Shown here piece after piece: positions 24,308 to 36,639 of a DNA stretch of 64,000 nucleotides. A program made the translations under genes and the position numbers. This DNA is from Siphonodentalium dalli (taxonomy: Eukaryota > Mollusca > Scaphopoda > Gadilida > Siphonodentaliidae). Every line of letters starts with the position of its first letter. Positions within the stretch are counted from its first letter, which is position 1. Under the pieces are notes generated by a model. It was not told the DNA's origin. It ran no database searches and saw only the letters and a program-made list of their open reading frames with translations. Where the stretch lies: positions 77,913,980-77,977,979 of the forward strand of contig CP136063.1 of assembly GCA_032622095.1 (NCBI GenBank), in the 5' to 3' direction.

Positions 24308-24830
24308 ATTCCTATTCATGTACATGCAAGTCAGCAGGACCAATACACATTGCAGCTTCTGTAACGCGGTTGAGTGAACAGCACCGACATTCAACTTGAA
24401 CCCATTTGATAACAGCATTGAGGTCGGTCGTTGCCATCACTACACAAGAAACCATTAATTTCGTGTCTTCGATATAAAGCTATTCTAGACTAAGCCGGCG
24501 ACATCAAATGTACATTCATGACTCTGACTCTAAAGAAAGAAAATCATTACAAACATCCGGTTGTGCTACTTCATTGTTTTATATTGCATAATGTTATTAA
24601 TCACCGGAGGCCTACCGATATTTCAATTCAAATTGAAAGACAGATGTCTGCCATTTGTCGATATCATTGCGTATTGTGGTGACAAGGTCTCTAGCCCATG
24701 TAACAAAATTCTTTAGCGTCTTATCGAAGGTCTTTATTTCCATCAGTACAGCGTTATCGAATACGATAGCTGGATTCAGTGTTGTGTTCCTGTCTGTATA
24801 TATGTCTACGCAAACTCCGTAAAATGAATA
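24308..24830 (-). CDS. Possible exons of an unrecognised gene (weak)
   Basis: On the minus strand 24830-24612 stays open with an ordinary amino-acid mix (DNAVLMEIKTFDKTLKNF, then DIDKWQTSVFQFELKYR) and ends at TAG, next to a possible donor (ATATCGGTAGGC). Further on, 24452-24308 has a possible acceptor (TTTCTTGTGTAG) and an open frame (ATTDLNAVIKWVQVECRCC) to a stop. The phases of these two sites do not join the two open frames, so the pairing may be wrong. I recognise no domain. It may be a host exon, a decayed element or chance. Confidence 0.2.
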
Positions 24831-24954
24831 ATGCAGAGCTACGTTAGTGAAGCTGACAGCAATAACGAAATAATTCCTTCGCAAATGAACAAGAGCACTG
24901 TTAGGCACACAGGCCGCTGGGGAAAAAACAAATTTACCAATCCCAGAGACGTCT

Positions 24955-25032
24955 CTGGTATGTATATATATATATATATTGGTATTTTCCCCACAGGCAA
25001 CATACACCAATATATATATATGGTATAGTATA
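24955..25032. repeat. TATA-rich imperfect inverted repeat
   Basis: A GAGACGTCTC palindrome is followed by TATATATATATATTGGT and, after a 25-bp gap, ACCAATATATATATATGGTA. The frames read through it are artefacts. Confidence 0.6.
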
Positions 25033-25584
25033 TACATGTAGTGGTATCTTTGGTATCCCAATAATAGGGACCTGTGTTCATGCGCGGCATAATACAACCG
25101 TTGGCCTGTTTCAAAGTGATTTCAGAAAAATACCTAAACATTTTTTTTTTTTAAACTCATAGCTCGTAAATCATCGGACAACTCCACATGGAATGAATTC
25201 ACACTTAGCCACATATATACCAAGTTTGGCGGTGATCAAACATCACTGACTAGAGCTATTATCCGGAAACCAAGAAACCCCGATTTGAATGTCGAAAAAG
25301 GTTCGTACTCTGGGAAAAGAAAAACACAAATTCAAACTTGACATGTATTTTATGGCTGTAATAAACATACATTCCAATGTTCATTCCTTCAAGTTCGGTA
25401 GCACTAAAGTTATCATCCGCAAATATGAACAGACAAACCAAACTGGAACACACAATATGTCCCTCTCATGACGGGAGCGTGTTGATAATTAAAGAAGCTG
25501 TGCAAATGCAGTCTCTTATATATGCGATTCTCCCATTGGGGGCTTCGCATATTTAATATAACTAGCAGGGTTACCCAGCGTTGC

Positions 25585-25725
25585 CCAGGTTAAAGTGATT
25601 TGAAACCCTCTGCATGCTGTGGATATTTGTTGGGAATAGAGAATACTCTTGCTCAAAGTGTTACACGTATTTTCACAAATTGTATATTCAAATAGTTATT
25701 TTGTTTATCGCGATTAATCCGTCCC
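25585..25725 (+). repeat. Partial copy of repeat family A
   Basis: TTAAAGTGATTTGAAACC, GAGAATACTCTTGCTCAAAG and GCGATTAATCC follow the order of family A, with indels. Confidence 0.55.
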
Positions 25726-26699
25726 ACCAATAAAGAAGTATTTATTTATTTACAACTGCTATACGTCAGACATTATAACATGAACATCATAAACACATTA
25801 GTTTGCAAAAATAAAAGACGACAATTGGGTTTTACATATAGAGATGTATCAAAACATCTAGTGGGTTAGACTAAGAATTTGAGGACACCTGGCTATCATA
25901 TCTCCATGAAGATACAGATGTGTTAATGAAATGTCCAGGTGCTCCTCTGTTCATGGTGCTATATATTGGCTAAATATTCTCAGTTTAAAAGAAATGTTGC
26001 TGCGCATTATATCAGCTACATGTGCCCGACACAGGGCGAGATTTTGAGTTGTTTATATTAGTCGATGAGTCTGTTCTACAAAATCCGCTGTATCGGGCAG
26101 ATATACCCTTGTCAGATGTAAGTATTGGAGGATCCTGAAAAGTCATGTGCTACTGACTGCGTTTTCTTTTATATCAGAAGAACATATATGTGACTGCACA
26201 TTGTGACCACTATTTTTGAACAGGCCTTCGATACATTTCCATATCTCTTGACAAATTGTATCTTTTTTTGTAGAAACTGTATTGAATGGAACAGACTCAA
26301 TTGTTTATAATATATACATGAGCCATTCTAATATGCAATCGGTTCGAGGTCTCTCAGTTTGCAAGAATATATGTATCTCTTAAATAGAATGATAAATATA
26401 CTTTTAAAGCTTCTTCTATATTATCTGGTTTGCCAATCATTGTGTGAATGCCCTGATTCCCATCCCCATATAAATATGACAGTTGAGAAGATATAATTGT
26501 TCAAGTGACTTAATTGGGTCACCATTTGTCGATATTGTGAAATTTGAACGCCAAAAACTCCTTAAAACGATATGCAGATGGCCTGGGTGACTACATATAA
26601 CTTATATATAGGTGGATATCGGCGAATAAGAATCTTATCAATGAGAGTGCATATCCTCTCGCCATCTGTGACCCAAACGACACCAAATGTGATTTAATT

Positions 26700-28420
26700 C
26701 ATCGTATCATTAGAGAAGAACGTGTATGAATTTGGTGGAAATTAGTGCTAAATATATTTGTATCAGCTTTGCCATCCTCATGCATGACTTTAACGGCGCC
26801 ACTGGAGATGATTATATATAGGTTTGGTGGTAATTGGCAATTAAACAAAGTTATGACCCCCCCCCCATCTCTCACCCAAATGGCAGCTATTTGACGTCTT
26901 TAAATCACACGATTATATTCCTTGTATTATGGAGAAGAATAATATATCAATTTGGTGGAAATCTGCGCTAAAAATATTTTATTAAATCAATTGCTGATGC
27001 TCCCCTGCAACGCTGACTCGAACAGCGCCATATCGCAGTGGTGATTATGTACGCGTTTGGTGGATATCGGCTACAAAACTATTTCACCATATTTTTTAAT
27101 TTTGCGGCCCTTCCCCCTTTTATTCCCCTGACAACAGCGTCACTTTAGAAAATTTTAACCCGCACCATTATCTTCCTCGTAAAAAGTTACCCCTCTCAGA
27201 CCGCCTTGGTGCCATCTCGATTGTACCCCCACGATGTTATATATAGAACACATATACAGACAGAGAATGACAGACAGAACGATTTGATTCCTCGTATCAT
27301 TTGAGAAGAACGTGTATGAATTTGATGGTAATTGGCACTAAAAATATTTTTTAGCAGTTATGGTCACCCTCTCGTCCCTATTTCGGACTCAAGCGGCGCC
27401 ACTTTTGTCACCATTAAACCATACACTTAGACTCATTATGGAGATGCATATATATAAAATTGGTGAAAATTGGCGAGTATACAAATTCGTATCAAATTTA
27501 AGGTCCCCATATCTCTCACCCAAACGGCACCAATTTGGTGCATCTAAACCACACGATTAGATTCCTCGTGTCACGGAGAAGAATATGTATCAATCTGGTG
27601 GAAATCGGCGCTAAACATATTGTTATAATTGTTTGTGTCCCTCTCACCTCTATGCACCACTGACTCGAATGGCCCCCACTTGTGACATCCTTAGACCACA
27701 CAATTACAGTCCTGATATCATGGAGATGATTATTTATAAGTTTGGTGCTAATCGGCGACTAAACAATTTGTTATCAAATTTGATGCCCACCCTTCCCCTT
27801 CCCATCTCTCACCCAAACAGCGCCAATATGGCGTCTTTAATCACATGGTTAGATTCCTCGTATCATGGATGAGAACATGTATCAATTTTGTGGAAATTGG
27901 CGCTAAAAATATTGTGTATCAATTTTGGTGCCCTTCTCCCTTTCAGTGCACCCCTAACTCGAATGAGGCCACTTTTGAAAAATTTAAGCCACACCATTAG
28001 ACTCCTGATACCATGGGGATGATTTTGTATAAGTGTGGTGGCAATCTGCGACTAAACCAATTCTTATCAAAGTTATTGCCCACTCCCCCCAATCTCTCAT
28101 CCAAACGACACCAAGTTGGCATCTTTAAATCGCACAATTAGATTCATTGTATCATGAAGAAAGATATATATATCAATTTGGTCGAAATCGGCTCCAAAAT
28201 TAGTTTTATCAATTTTGGTCGCCTTCCGTGCATCCCTGACTCGAACGACGCCACTGTTGACATATTTAAACCACACCATTGGTTTCTTCATATCATGGGG
28301 ATGATTATATGTAAGTTTCGTGGCAATCGGCGACAAAAACAAATTATGTCCCTCCCCGTTTTCTGCCCCTGACAACAACGGCGTCACTTTAGAAAATTTT
28401 AACCCGCACCATTATCTTTC
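26700..28420. repeat. Diverged dimeric tandem array (~140-bp half units, ~285-bp period)
   Basis: Words like TTTGGTGGAAATCGGCGCTA recur about every 140 bp (for example near 27594, 27738, 27880, 28033, 28170, 28314). Two half-unit types alternate: one with CCTGACTCGAACGGCGCCAC, the other with TCTCACCCAAACGGCACCA. The left part is less regular. Units differ by 15-30% by eye, so the array is old. Frames through it are not conserved between units. Confidence 0.75.
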
Positions 28421-28862
28421 TCGTAAAAATTTACCCCTAGTAGACCCGTTTGGTATCATCTAGATGGTCCCCTGTGAATTTCTATAGAACACAGACAGAC
28501 AGACAGACATTCGCAAATATAGATATAGATGTACTGGCTTACACGGTCAAGGCACATATTGTCAGGCCAATGTATTCTCTAACATATGCGAGGCTCCATG
28601 CGGGCGACTCTCATATCTACGAGAATGTATTATTGGCACAGAGATTTCGCAAAACTTCACTTCACTGCAGTGTTAAAGGCAAAGATATATATAGTTTCTC
28701 TCTGTAGATCACACCATGAATCTATACTCTGGCTAACACCCGTAGACCAGATATCATATTCCACCAGTACAAAACCTTGGAACTTTTTTAAGTTTTTGAC
28801 AGGGAACCTTATAAATTCGAAAAATAACGCGGGGAATATATTTCTTAGTTCTTATCTGTTCA

Positions 28863-29261
28863 TTAACCCTTTACCCAACAGAAGGGCCCTGTGCCAATGC
28901 ATTCTCTTATATATGCGAGTCGACCATAGGTCGCCTCGCATATATAAGAGAATGCATTGGCTTAACACATTAAAAATTATAAAATTGTTAAAGAATGTAA
29001 GAAAAAATGGTAAAAAGTGTTAAAAAAAGATTTTTTTTAGGCCAATGCATTCTCTTATATATGCGAGGCGACCTATGGTCGACTCGCATATATAAGAGAA
29101 TGCATTGGCACAGGGCTAACTGTAACTATCACAATGTGGTCAATGAGCCGGTTCCAATGATATCCATATTTGTATGGTTTTATTGAGACAGACCCAAGAT
29201 ATTTTAGGCTGTTGAAGCTTTATTTGGCCGGTTTTGGCCGGTTTGTTGGGTAAAGGGTTAA
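28863..29261 (-). mobile_element. piggyBac-like MITE, family C copy 1
   Basis: Flanked by TTAA at 28863-28866 and 29258-29261. Ends CCCTTTACCCAACA and inverse. Inverted relative to the other three copies. Holds two hairpins (28890-28963 and 29039-29116), each with arms GCCAATGCATTCTCTTATAT and GCGAG/CTCGC, facing each other around an AT-rich spacer. TTAA target with CCC termini is the piggyBac pattern. Non-coding. Confidence 0.8.
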
Positions 29262-30945
29262 TAATGTACTTCCCTGTAGGTCAGCCAGAGTAGAGATTCA
29301 TGGCACGATCTATTATCTCTGATTACTGATTATCCAAGACGCGGATGTGTTCACACGTATCAAGGATGCTGAGCACTACCGATACCTTATATGGACATGG
29401 CTTATATGAACCTCCATATTATCGATAAGATACGTCTACCGATACGCGATATATCAATATACATGCATTATATACCGTACTCTTGAAAACAAATGCCAAA
29501 GTGGTAACAATTTTCCTGCTGTTTATTTTTGCGATCAAAAGTGAGAACAACGCGCTTTATTTCTACAAATCAGGAATTGATTACCAAGGAACGCTCAAAA
29601 ATTCGCGACCGCATTTTTCTCAACTATATTATTTGAGCTAGTCTTTATATAGCATATCCAGTCCGTACAAAGGCATGCATGTAACGAATGTAACGACCTG
29701 TTTTCATTCCCAGAACCGACCAGGTATGTAACAAAAATAAGCATAGTTTGGGAATCGATCCACATTTGGATTTGTGATTTGTTTTTATCATTTTTGTATA
29801 GTATAAAGCATGCGTTATTTATATAATGTCTATTTAATACGATATCAAAACGTCTATTGTAAATATCTCATGTACAGACCAGGTAGCTTATATATGTTTT
29901 GTGTATTTTGCACATTAAACGGTGGTTTTACGCATTAACACTGCAATACGATGTAAGTCTTGCCGGAGTCATAGATATTTATCAGCTGTTTTCATCTTCC
30001 GTTAAGAGAAAAATGCTCTTTAAATATTGTTACCATTTCAGGAAAATGATGACAAGGAATGCTCTTTATTGTTTCATGTGGACAACAAATCTGGAGTTTA
30101 TGTTCAAAGTAGAGGTGAACGATTTTCTATCATTTAAAGCCACATGGCGGTTTGCGCTCCAAAATACACATATTATTCGCGTTTGAATTTTTCTCAGTAT
30201 CGAAATAGGTCCATAACTATCAGAATTACCTTCCTACGTCAAAATGACACATTGAAGTAATGAAAAATACAACTGAATAAGGTGTTTTTGGTCCCAAACA
30301 TAAAACAGCCATTTGCACGCCATGGTACACAAAAGAGCGTTCCGTGGTAATCTATTCCTGATGTGGTAGCAATAAAGAACGTTTATCTGACTTATGGCAA
30401 AAAGTTGAAAACTGGCTGTGACTTTGGCAAGTGTTTTTCAGAGCATATATGAAGCCGGTATATATATCAATAGGTTAGAATGAGCCATGTCCGTTTAATA
30501 TGCTCTCCGATACCTTAGATTTTGGGTGTAATATTTATATCTACCCCTATAGCATAGCACAGTTCATGAATAAATATCTACATGTTCATCGATGTCGTGG
30601 AAAAGATATATAACCGGGTGTTCGAAAATTCAGAAACCGGAAATGGCTCGTTTAATCATAAAATAAGCAATTTGGTAATATGGACACTAATGGTAGGCGA
30701 ATATTCGAAATACCGGTATATGGACCTTATATAATCTGCCAAAACCTATTGGCTTAGCAAGTTTTCAGCGATCTTCGGTTATTCGCATTGTGAGACAAAC
30801 GCTCTTTATTAATATCTTTGACAATGAACGCTCTTTATGAATGAGTGGGCCAGTCTATATATATTACAATATAGTCATATTAATGGCGTGCTTCTCTGCT
30901 CAAAATGAATCCGAAGCACAGCTTTAATATTGTGTATTATTATTC
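29262..30945. other. No gene; four diverged pairs of AAAGAGCGTT-type boxes
   Basis: Box pairs at 29549/29590 (minus, 41 bp apart), 30012/30058 (minus, 46 bp), 30332/30374 (plus, 42 bp) and 30798/30827 (minus, 29 bp). The 30332 and 29549 pairs also keep ATTCCTGAT between the boxes, as in family B, so these may be very old B relatives. The 95-codon frame at 29899-30186 has no recognisable motif. Confidence 0.45.
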
Positions 30946-31292
30946 ATCCCTTAACTGACACTTATTCTGATTCGGCAAAACAACGTCGCATGATAATCCT
31001 GGAAAAAGTCATATTGGACTCCTGAAAGTCATATTGGACTCCCGAAAGTCATATAAGACTCGAATCGAATCCAATATTATTTTTGTATAAAAGTTATCAG
31101 GACTCCGTGACGTCATTTAGATAAACATATAGATGGATAATAAAAGTGTCATTGTACAATGTGTACAGTATGTGTTTTTTCGTGTACTCGTCCAGGTTGT
31201 GGTGAAAATTCATATTGGACGAGTTATGAATTGTCACCACAACCTGCACTCGCACAATAAAACTCATACTGTTCACAACATTGTATAATAAC
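30946..31292 (+). repeat. Palindrome-bearing repeat D, left copy
   Basis: TATTCATCCCTTAACTGACA, CCTGGAAAAAGTCATATTGG (then two more AGTCATAT.GGACTC units) and a hairpin with GGTTGTGGTGAAAATTCATA and inverse (31193-31250) appear in the mirror order of 39240-39800. The outer stem includes GTACAATGTGTACAGTATG. Short of about 250 bp present in the right copy. Confidence 0.75.
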
Positions 31293-33120
31293 TTTATAGT
31301 ACGTGTATACTCACTTTTAGTAAACGCAAGGTGGACTTCGAGTACTACCAAGAAGAATATCCTCGTTAAATTAACAAATTCCATCTCGCCGAAAAAACTA
31401 CAAATCTGACGGTTCAGAGCATCACGGCAGACTGAATCCGAGCCATAGAAATCAACAATTTGTTCTCGATGTCTTTAACTAATCACGTTTCGTCTTCCAT
31501 TATATCTAGATAAAAGAGTATAAACAGGTTCGCATTCACCAATCACTCACGAAAATATTCGATTGAGAAGAATCCACCTGAGTGCATATTCACACACACA
31601 TCGAACAGTTCCACTACACTATCTTTGGGCCAGATAGTGAACCACTTTATATGAAGCATCCGTGTGTATTGTTCAATCAAGCGGGAGATATGGATCTGAT
31701 TGGTAAATTGATGCTAAGTCATTGGAAAATGTCTTACTACGCAACTATCATGGCTGCAGTCAATGGCACCCGTAACGACCCGTGCTCTGATCACAACGGG
31801 GAGGATTCTGAATTCGATGGCTGAATAGCTCATCAACAATAGACAAGGTTCGCAGATTTACACCTGTGATCACGTAATGTGTGTCTTTTGTTGGACATAC
31901 CCGATCGATTTCTATTTATGACAGACGCTTTACTAATGGCACGGATCCAGCTATGGATAACATATACATGTAGAACAATCACTTGGAAATTGACAGCAAA
32001 TGATAATTACATAGAACAGAATTTAATCCGAGATCGAATTCTACTTCTTGTTTTTTACCGGAAACTACCTGATATGACTGTACCCAGATTCAGCCATGTA
32101 GACATAAGCACTTTAATTTGGACTTTTAGATTGGATTCTAGACAACCATAACACACGTCTTAAGAATCACAATAGATGTACTTCCAAAAGTCAAAGAGCG
32201 TCAGGATTTTATGTTCATGAAATATACCTTCCAGAATTTAGTCCAGTCCTGAGCGATTAGCCATCAAACTTTATTATATTTCCGTGGAATTTCAGTTTTG
32301 TTAAGCATATGTATCACTTAGTAACTATATTAGACCAAACACGATGGAACTTAGAACACTCGCATAAATATAGTTCTGAACATAAGAGCCAATAGCTATT
32401 GCACGATCTACATATGTCACATCTGTCAGTGAGGAAGAATATCGTCCACTTCGCCTATGTAGAATCTGATCAAGGCACACGCTCTAACACGCGATTATAA
32501 AGAAACGATAGGTAGCAGATAACATTGCAACCGGAGTCAATATCGATATATCTGCGATGAAGCAAGTAACATGAAACGAATCTCCTATGCTCCAACAACT
32601 AAGATAGTTTGTCGATTATTCTGTAACGGTGTGCATACATAATGCACATAATGTCATAGCTAGGTATGATGATTGTTTTAACAGCGTGAATCCTCGATTA
32701 TTCTCAATCGCAAGGTGTTCCAAAGAGAAAGGATCTCACGGGTCCAAAAAAACCCAGCTTTCTTATCATCACCAGTTTTGTCCTGAGTGGAGAATTGAGT
32801 ACACTTAATCGTGACGAGAAACGATGAATCGCGTAACTGGTGTGTGTTCCATTACTCGGCGTGGATCACCCAGACCAATGAGAGCAGTGTGTCAGATTGT
32901 TAATCACGTATTAAGACTGTCGCGGAGAATTAGATACAATATCGACGTAGCAATAACACACGAGGGATACAACCGAGACAAGGCCACCGAATTCCAGAGG
33001 GATTGGAGAGCTGTTAAGATGCATAAAAGTCCCAGAGTGCCGGACGGACTGAATATCAAACTAGACTAAGCTGCCAATCCCAGGAATAATAAGGGATTGT
33101 GGACAGGACGTTTAGACAGG
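31293..33120. other. No gene recognised; several open frames of 80-90 codons
   Basis: Plus-strand frames at 31582-31824 (with MKHPCVLFNQAGDMDLIGKL), 31879-32151 and 32824-33069 have ordinary residue mixes but no domain I can name and no convincing joins. They could be remnants of a gene or chance. Confidence 0.25.
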
Positions 33121-33767
33121 GACTTGGTTAGAGAGTCTTAGTTTGTGGCGTGTTGTTTGTCATCGGGTGTCCAACGTCGATTTTCAGTTGCATCACCCCT
33201 TGAACCAGACAAAATTTCCAACTGGGTAGCTCTGTGTTCTCCCCTACTTGGGCTATCATTGTTCAACTGGTAACTGAACCTTTCCAACTGGTGCAAAATT
33301 GCAAAATATGAGTCCGCTATGGGGTTGAATTTTTTTCCAAATAGTATGTCTGACATTTGCAGAATGAGGTCCACAGAGGGTGAATTTGGTGATGCTACCC
33401 CACATAGCGGGCTATAGCACCACCAAATTCACCATCTGGTGAGCTCATTCTGCTTAGGCCTCATCTTCTGGGAAGTATCTATAGTCTCAAATTAACATTG
33501 TTTTAGTTACATTTTCCCTTCTGTTCAGTTTCTACATCCCCTAATTTGCAGAAGATAAACCGCATAATCGAGGTGACTATTAATGGTTGAACATTATAAA
33601 CTTCAACTACGGAACTTCAGTCTGAGCATAGGTCTCCCATAGCAATTGAGGCCTAACAGAATGATATCGACAGATCCCGCCTCTGGGTCAGTCTGGGGAT
33701 CCTCATTCTGCCAATATGAGACACGTTATTTACAGACTTGTTTGCAAGTTTTGTTGTCATGACAACA
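33121..33767. repeat. Repeat-G-like sequence with short inverted repeats
   Basis: Contains CAAAATTTCCAACTGG and TTTCCAACTGGTGCAAAATT words shared with 62985-63260, and an imperfect palindrome at 33358-33453 (GCAGAATGAG, GTGAATTTGGTG and their inverses). Confidence 0.5.
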
Positions 33768-34262
33768 CGGTGGGAATCACGTGGTTTCGAGGTTGATGAG
33801 TACGACGCACTCAAAATGTGCAAACGCACACAAACATAATATATGAGGAATGGACACAAAATATAGCATTCTAACTGTTACAAGCAAATGCTAGTTTATT
33901 TTTAAAACAAGTTGATACCTTATTTGTTCGGAAATACTCAGTAGTTGTCTATAGCATTCTGACCAAAGTTTCCAGTCGGAGGTTCGCGGAATACACAAGA
34001 CCATACTACTAGGAGAATCCTTCGACTGACAACTTTGGTCAGAATGTTAGTGCAAACAACTGTGAGTTTGGACACATATTAGGTATCAGCTTTTTTGAAA
34101 AATAGTATAGCATATGCTCGTAGCTGCCAACATACCATGTAATATATAATTATCATTATCATGGTTTATTACCCTTTTCCTTGTTTCTCGTCGCGTTTGC
34201 GATCGCCTCGGCCATTTTGAATGCGTGGTACTCATCAAGTCGAAACCACGTGATTCCCCACC
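33768..34262. repeat. ~495-bp imperfect palindrome
   Basis: Outer arms GTGGGAATCACGTGGTTTCG at 33768 and its inverse ending at 34262 pair over about 49 bp. The inner arms (33880-33983 and 34022-34125) include ATTCTGACCAAAGTTT and AACTTTGGTCAGAAT, with a ~35 bp centre near 34000. By eye about 80-85% of the arm bases pair. Probably a foldback element or an inverted duplication. Confidence 0.7.
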
Positions 34263-34574
34263 GTGGACAAGCTGAACCTATTCTTCAGCCTGCTATTTTC
34301 AGATATTGTTTCAGGCATGATATTTCCAACTTACAATTTGATTACAAGGATGCGGGGTCAGGCACACCCAAAACTACATCCTTTGTCTTAACTGGGTAAA
34401 ATGTGACCCTTCAATATCGCCAAACAACACACGAGGGATACAAGACTACCTACTAGTTTCCTAATTGCTGACTTTTACTTGAAACATCTCGTTTGCATAA
34501 TATGCAAAAGGGATTAAATACATATAAGTCCCCATACATGAACTGCCTCATATTCATATGTATTTTGTGCTTAA

Positions 34575-35059
34575 AGATACGGGCGGCGTTGGGTATGCTG
34601 TTAAAATATTCACCTCCGTCAAAAACCGCCATAAACAGAAATAATAGTAAAACATAGACAGACGTTGTTCTTATACCAATCGGAGATATGGCATAAACAG
34701 TATGTTATTGTCAAATGTTTTCCTTTGTTATGTAAACAAAATTAAATAAACGTAACAGAACCTGGCTTTTGTTTAGTTCCGGATATGGTAAACATAAAGA
34801 GCGTTATTTGTTACTGTTTTCCTGATATGGAAATAATAAAGAGCGTTTATATCATTTGTGTGTGATTAACCAATAGAATTGCGCTGTATTATGTAAACAG
34901 AAGCAAAACTTCTGTAACACGAGCAGGCTCTTGTTTACGCACACCACCGTACGTCTTGACGACAATATACTATTTACGCGCTGATTATGTTTGGCATATG
35001 AACATAGCATTTGATTTGAACAAATATGAATATTTCTGATACAAACGCCGCCCGTGCCT
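34575..35059 (+). mobile_element. Kolobok-like MITE, family B copy 3 (diverged)
   Basis: 485 bp between TTAA at 34571-34574 and 35060-35063. Ends AGATACGGGCGGCG and its near inverse CGCCGCCCGTGCCT. The most diverged full copy, yet the AAAGAGCGTT boxes (34796 and 34838) are unchanged and still 42 bp apart. Confidence 0.75.
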
Positions 35060-35063
35060 TTAA

Positions 35064-35814
35064 CCTAAACATGCATATATGATTAATAAAACATAACATT
35101 CATGTGCACTCGGTATATAATTATTTTGTGTTTATCATTGGTCCTGCACATGACTGTGCAACTCACCCATGCATGTATATAATATCCTCAGGTGTTGGCG
35201 GGGTAAACAATATATCTCTCATATGGTTGGAACTTTTCCAACAAAGGATCATTTCGGTCCAAATTTAACTGAAATAAGGAAAGTGTTAACACAATAATTA
35301 ACACCATATGGTGGTAGGAAAATGAACTACCACAACAACTCATTTCATTTAGAGTCAACAACTTTCTGCAGGCTTGAAAGTTTCAACGCTTGAAAAAATT
35401 GGGAATGAGTCGCCCAAAACCAACATTCCATGTCGCCACAGCCCTGGGCGTAGTTTCCACCAGTTCGTCGACAAATCTTAAGAAACAGATAATGTTATTC
35501 CAGGATCAATCTATATGACTCGGCATTCCAATAATCAATAACATAAGCGAATATAGCAACATTGTCATCGAGAATTATCACAGTATTCCCATTCGATGAT
35601 ATATGATATATGACTCCAACTACCATTGCTCAATAGTCTCTTGAGGTCCACTATTTAACGGCCCACTTAAAGTGCTAACTTGCCTCTCCGTTGTAGGGTT
35701 AGCAGCCGAAGAACAATTTGTCACTCAATGGTGAGTAAAGTGCCTCCCAGACATGCAATACCCCCCAATTTCGATCACTCCATATATCCAATGTTTGACT
35801 ACCTTTAACCCTTT
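35064..35814. other. No gene recognised
   Basis: No supported frame or repeat. Confidence 0.5.
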
Positions 35815-36026
35815 ACCCAACAAAACGGCCAAAACCGGCCAAATAAAGCTTCAACAGCCTAAAATATCTTCGGTCTGTCTCAATAGAACCATACAAATAT
35901 GGATATCATTGGAATCGGCTCATTGACCACATTGTGATAGTTACAGTTATGCCCTGTGCCAATGCATTATCTTATATATGCGAGTCGACCTATGGCACAG
36001 GGCCGTTCTGTTGGGTAAAGGGTTGA
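35815..36026 (+). mobile_element. piggyBac-like MITE, family C copy 2, internal deletion
   Basis: Left TTAA at 35815-35818, right TTGA (mutated TTAA) at 36023-36026. It matches copies 3 and 4 until the first hairpin arm (CCAATGCATTATCTTATATA), then jumps from GAGTCGACC to TATGGCACAGGGCCG, so the hairpins have collapsed to one partial arm. Confidence 0.75.
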
Positions 36027-36639
36027 TGTTATATTGAGTGTTCGTGTCGCGATAAAACAGGGAGTAACCTAATTCCGATCGCTAAACTTTCTATTTTTGG
36101 ATTGATAACCGCACGTTGCTATCGTATTTGTAGCAGCTGCAATGTATTGCGCATACCGAAGTGAACATATTTAGATCACGATTATAATTGTTCCAGTGCA
36201 ATATTATATGTATTATATAGTTTGGATAACTACCGATACTACGGTATGCCCGGTATATCATTGATTTAATGATTTACTCCTTCTAATTGTGTTTTTCCGT
36301 GTGAAATTTAGCTACGAAATTGAACTTTTAATGTGGTAGGAAATCTAATACTGGTAACAGTATTTTAGTACGTCGAATGGAACGTTATCATGACATACAG
36401 AATCACGAGAGAGAAAAGTGAAAGGTCTTCATTTTTGAGGATGTCCTCGTTGCCGTGGTGGTTTGATCGTGGATAAGATCGATGGATACATAACCATTTT
36501 TTATAAGAAATCATAATTGTTTTCACGCTCACTGAATCAAGCGCATTTCAATTGAATTAACACTCGCACTGTACGAGTGCGTGTCTCATAAATGTGATAT
36601 AGTTATGAGTAATTCTATGTTCTAAATGATCATATTTAT
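36027..36639. other. No gene recognised
   Basis: No supported frame. Includes CACTCGCACTGTACGAGTGCG, a small palindrome near 36562. Confidence 0.5.

Larger units (their letters stand above)
25488..28645. mobile_element. 3.2-kb segment bracketed by diverged hairpin modules
   Basis: The left hairpin (CTGTGCAAATGCAGTCTC...TTCGCATAT, 25488-25549) and right hairpin (GGCCAATGTATTCTCT...TTGGCACAG, 28563-28638) are in the mirror arrangement seen in the 200-400 bp double-hairpin modules, but here 3 kb lies between them. The cargo starts CTAGCAGGGTTACCCAGCG, carries part of repeat A (25585-25725) and a long tandem array, and ends with ACAGACAGACAGACAGA near 28491-28508. No coding frame is recognisable. 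It could be a long member of the module family or a later insertion between two hairpins. Confidence 0.45.

Noticed and set aside
24839-25141. Hydrophobic frames across 24.84-25.14 kb
   Set aside because: They run through a TATATA-rich inverted repeat, which yields Ile/Tyr runs by composition.
28586-29023. 145-codon frame with a hydrophobic repeat also seen at 49486, 62398 and 20709
   Set aside because: The shared peptide (LCQCILLYMRVDHRSPRIYK and similar) is the translation of the double-hairpin arms. It appears on both strands because the DNA is palindromic.
31097-31384. 95-codon minus-strand frame
   Set aside because: It covers the palindrome of repeat D; the mirror copy at 39.3 kb gives a different, broken frame.
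31582-33069. Multi-exon host gene from three plus-strand frames
   Set aside because: The frames look ordinary but share no domain, splice phases do not agree and no motif is recognisable, so I list the stretch as without a gene.
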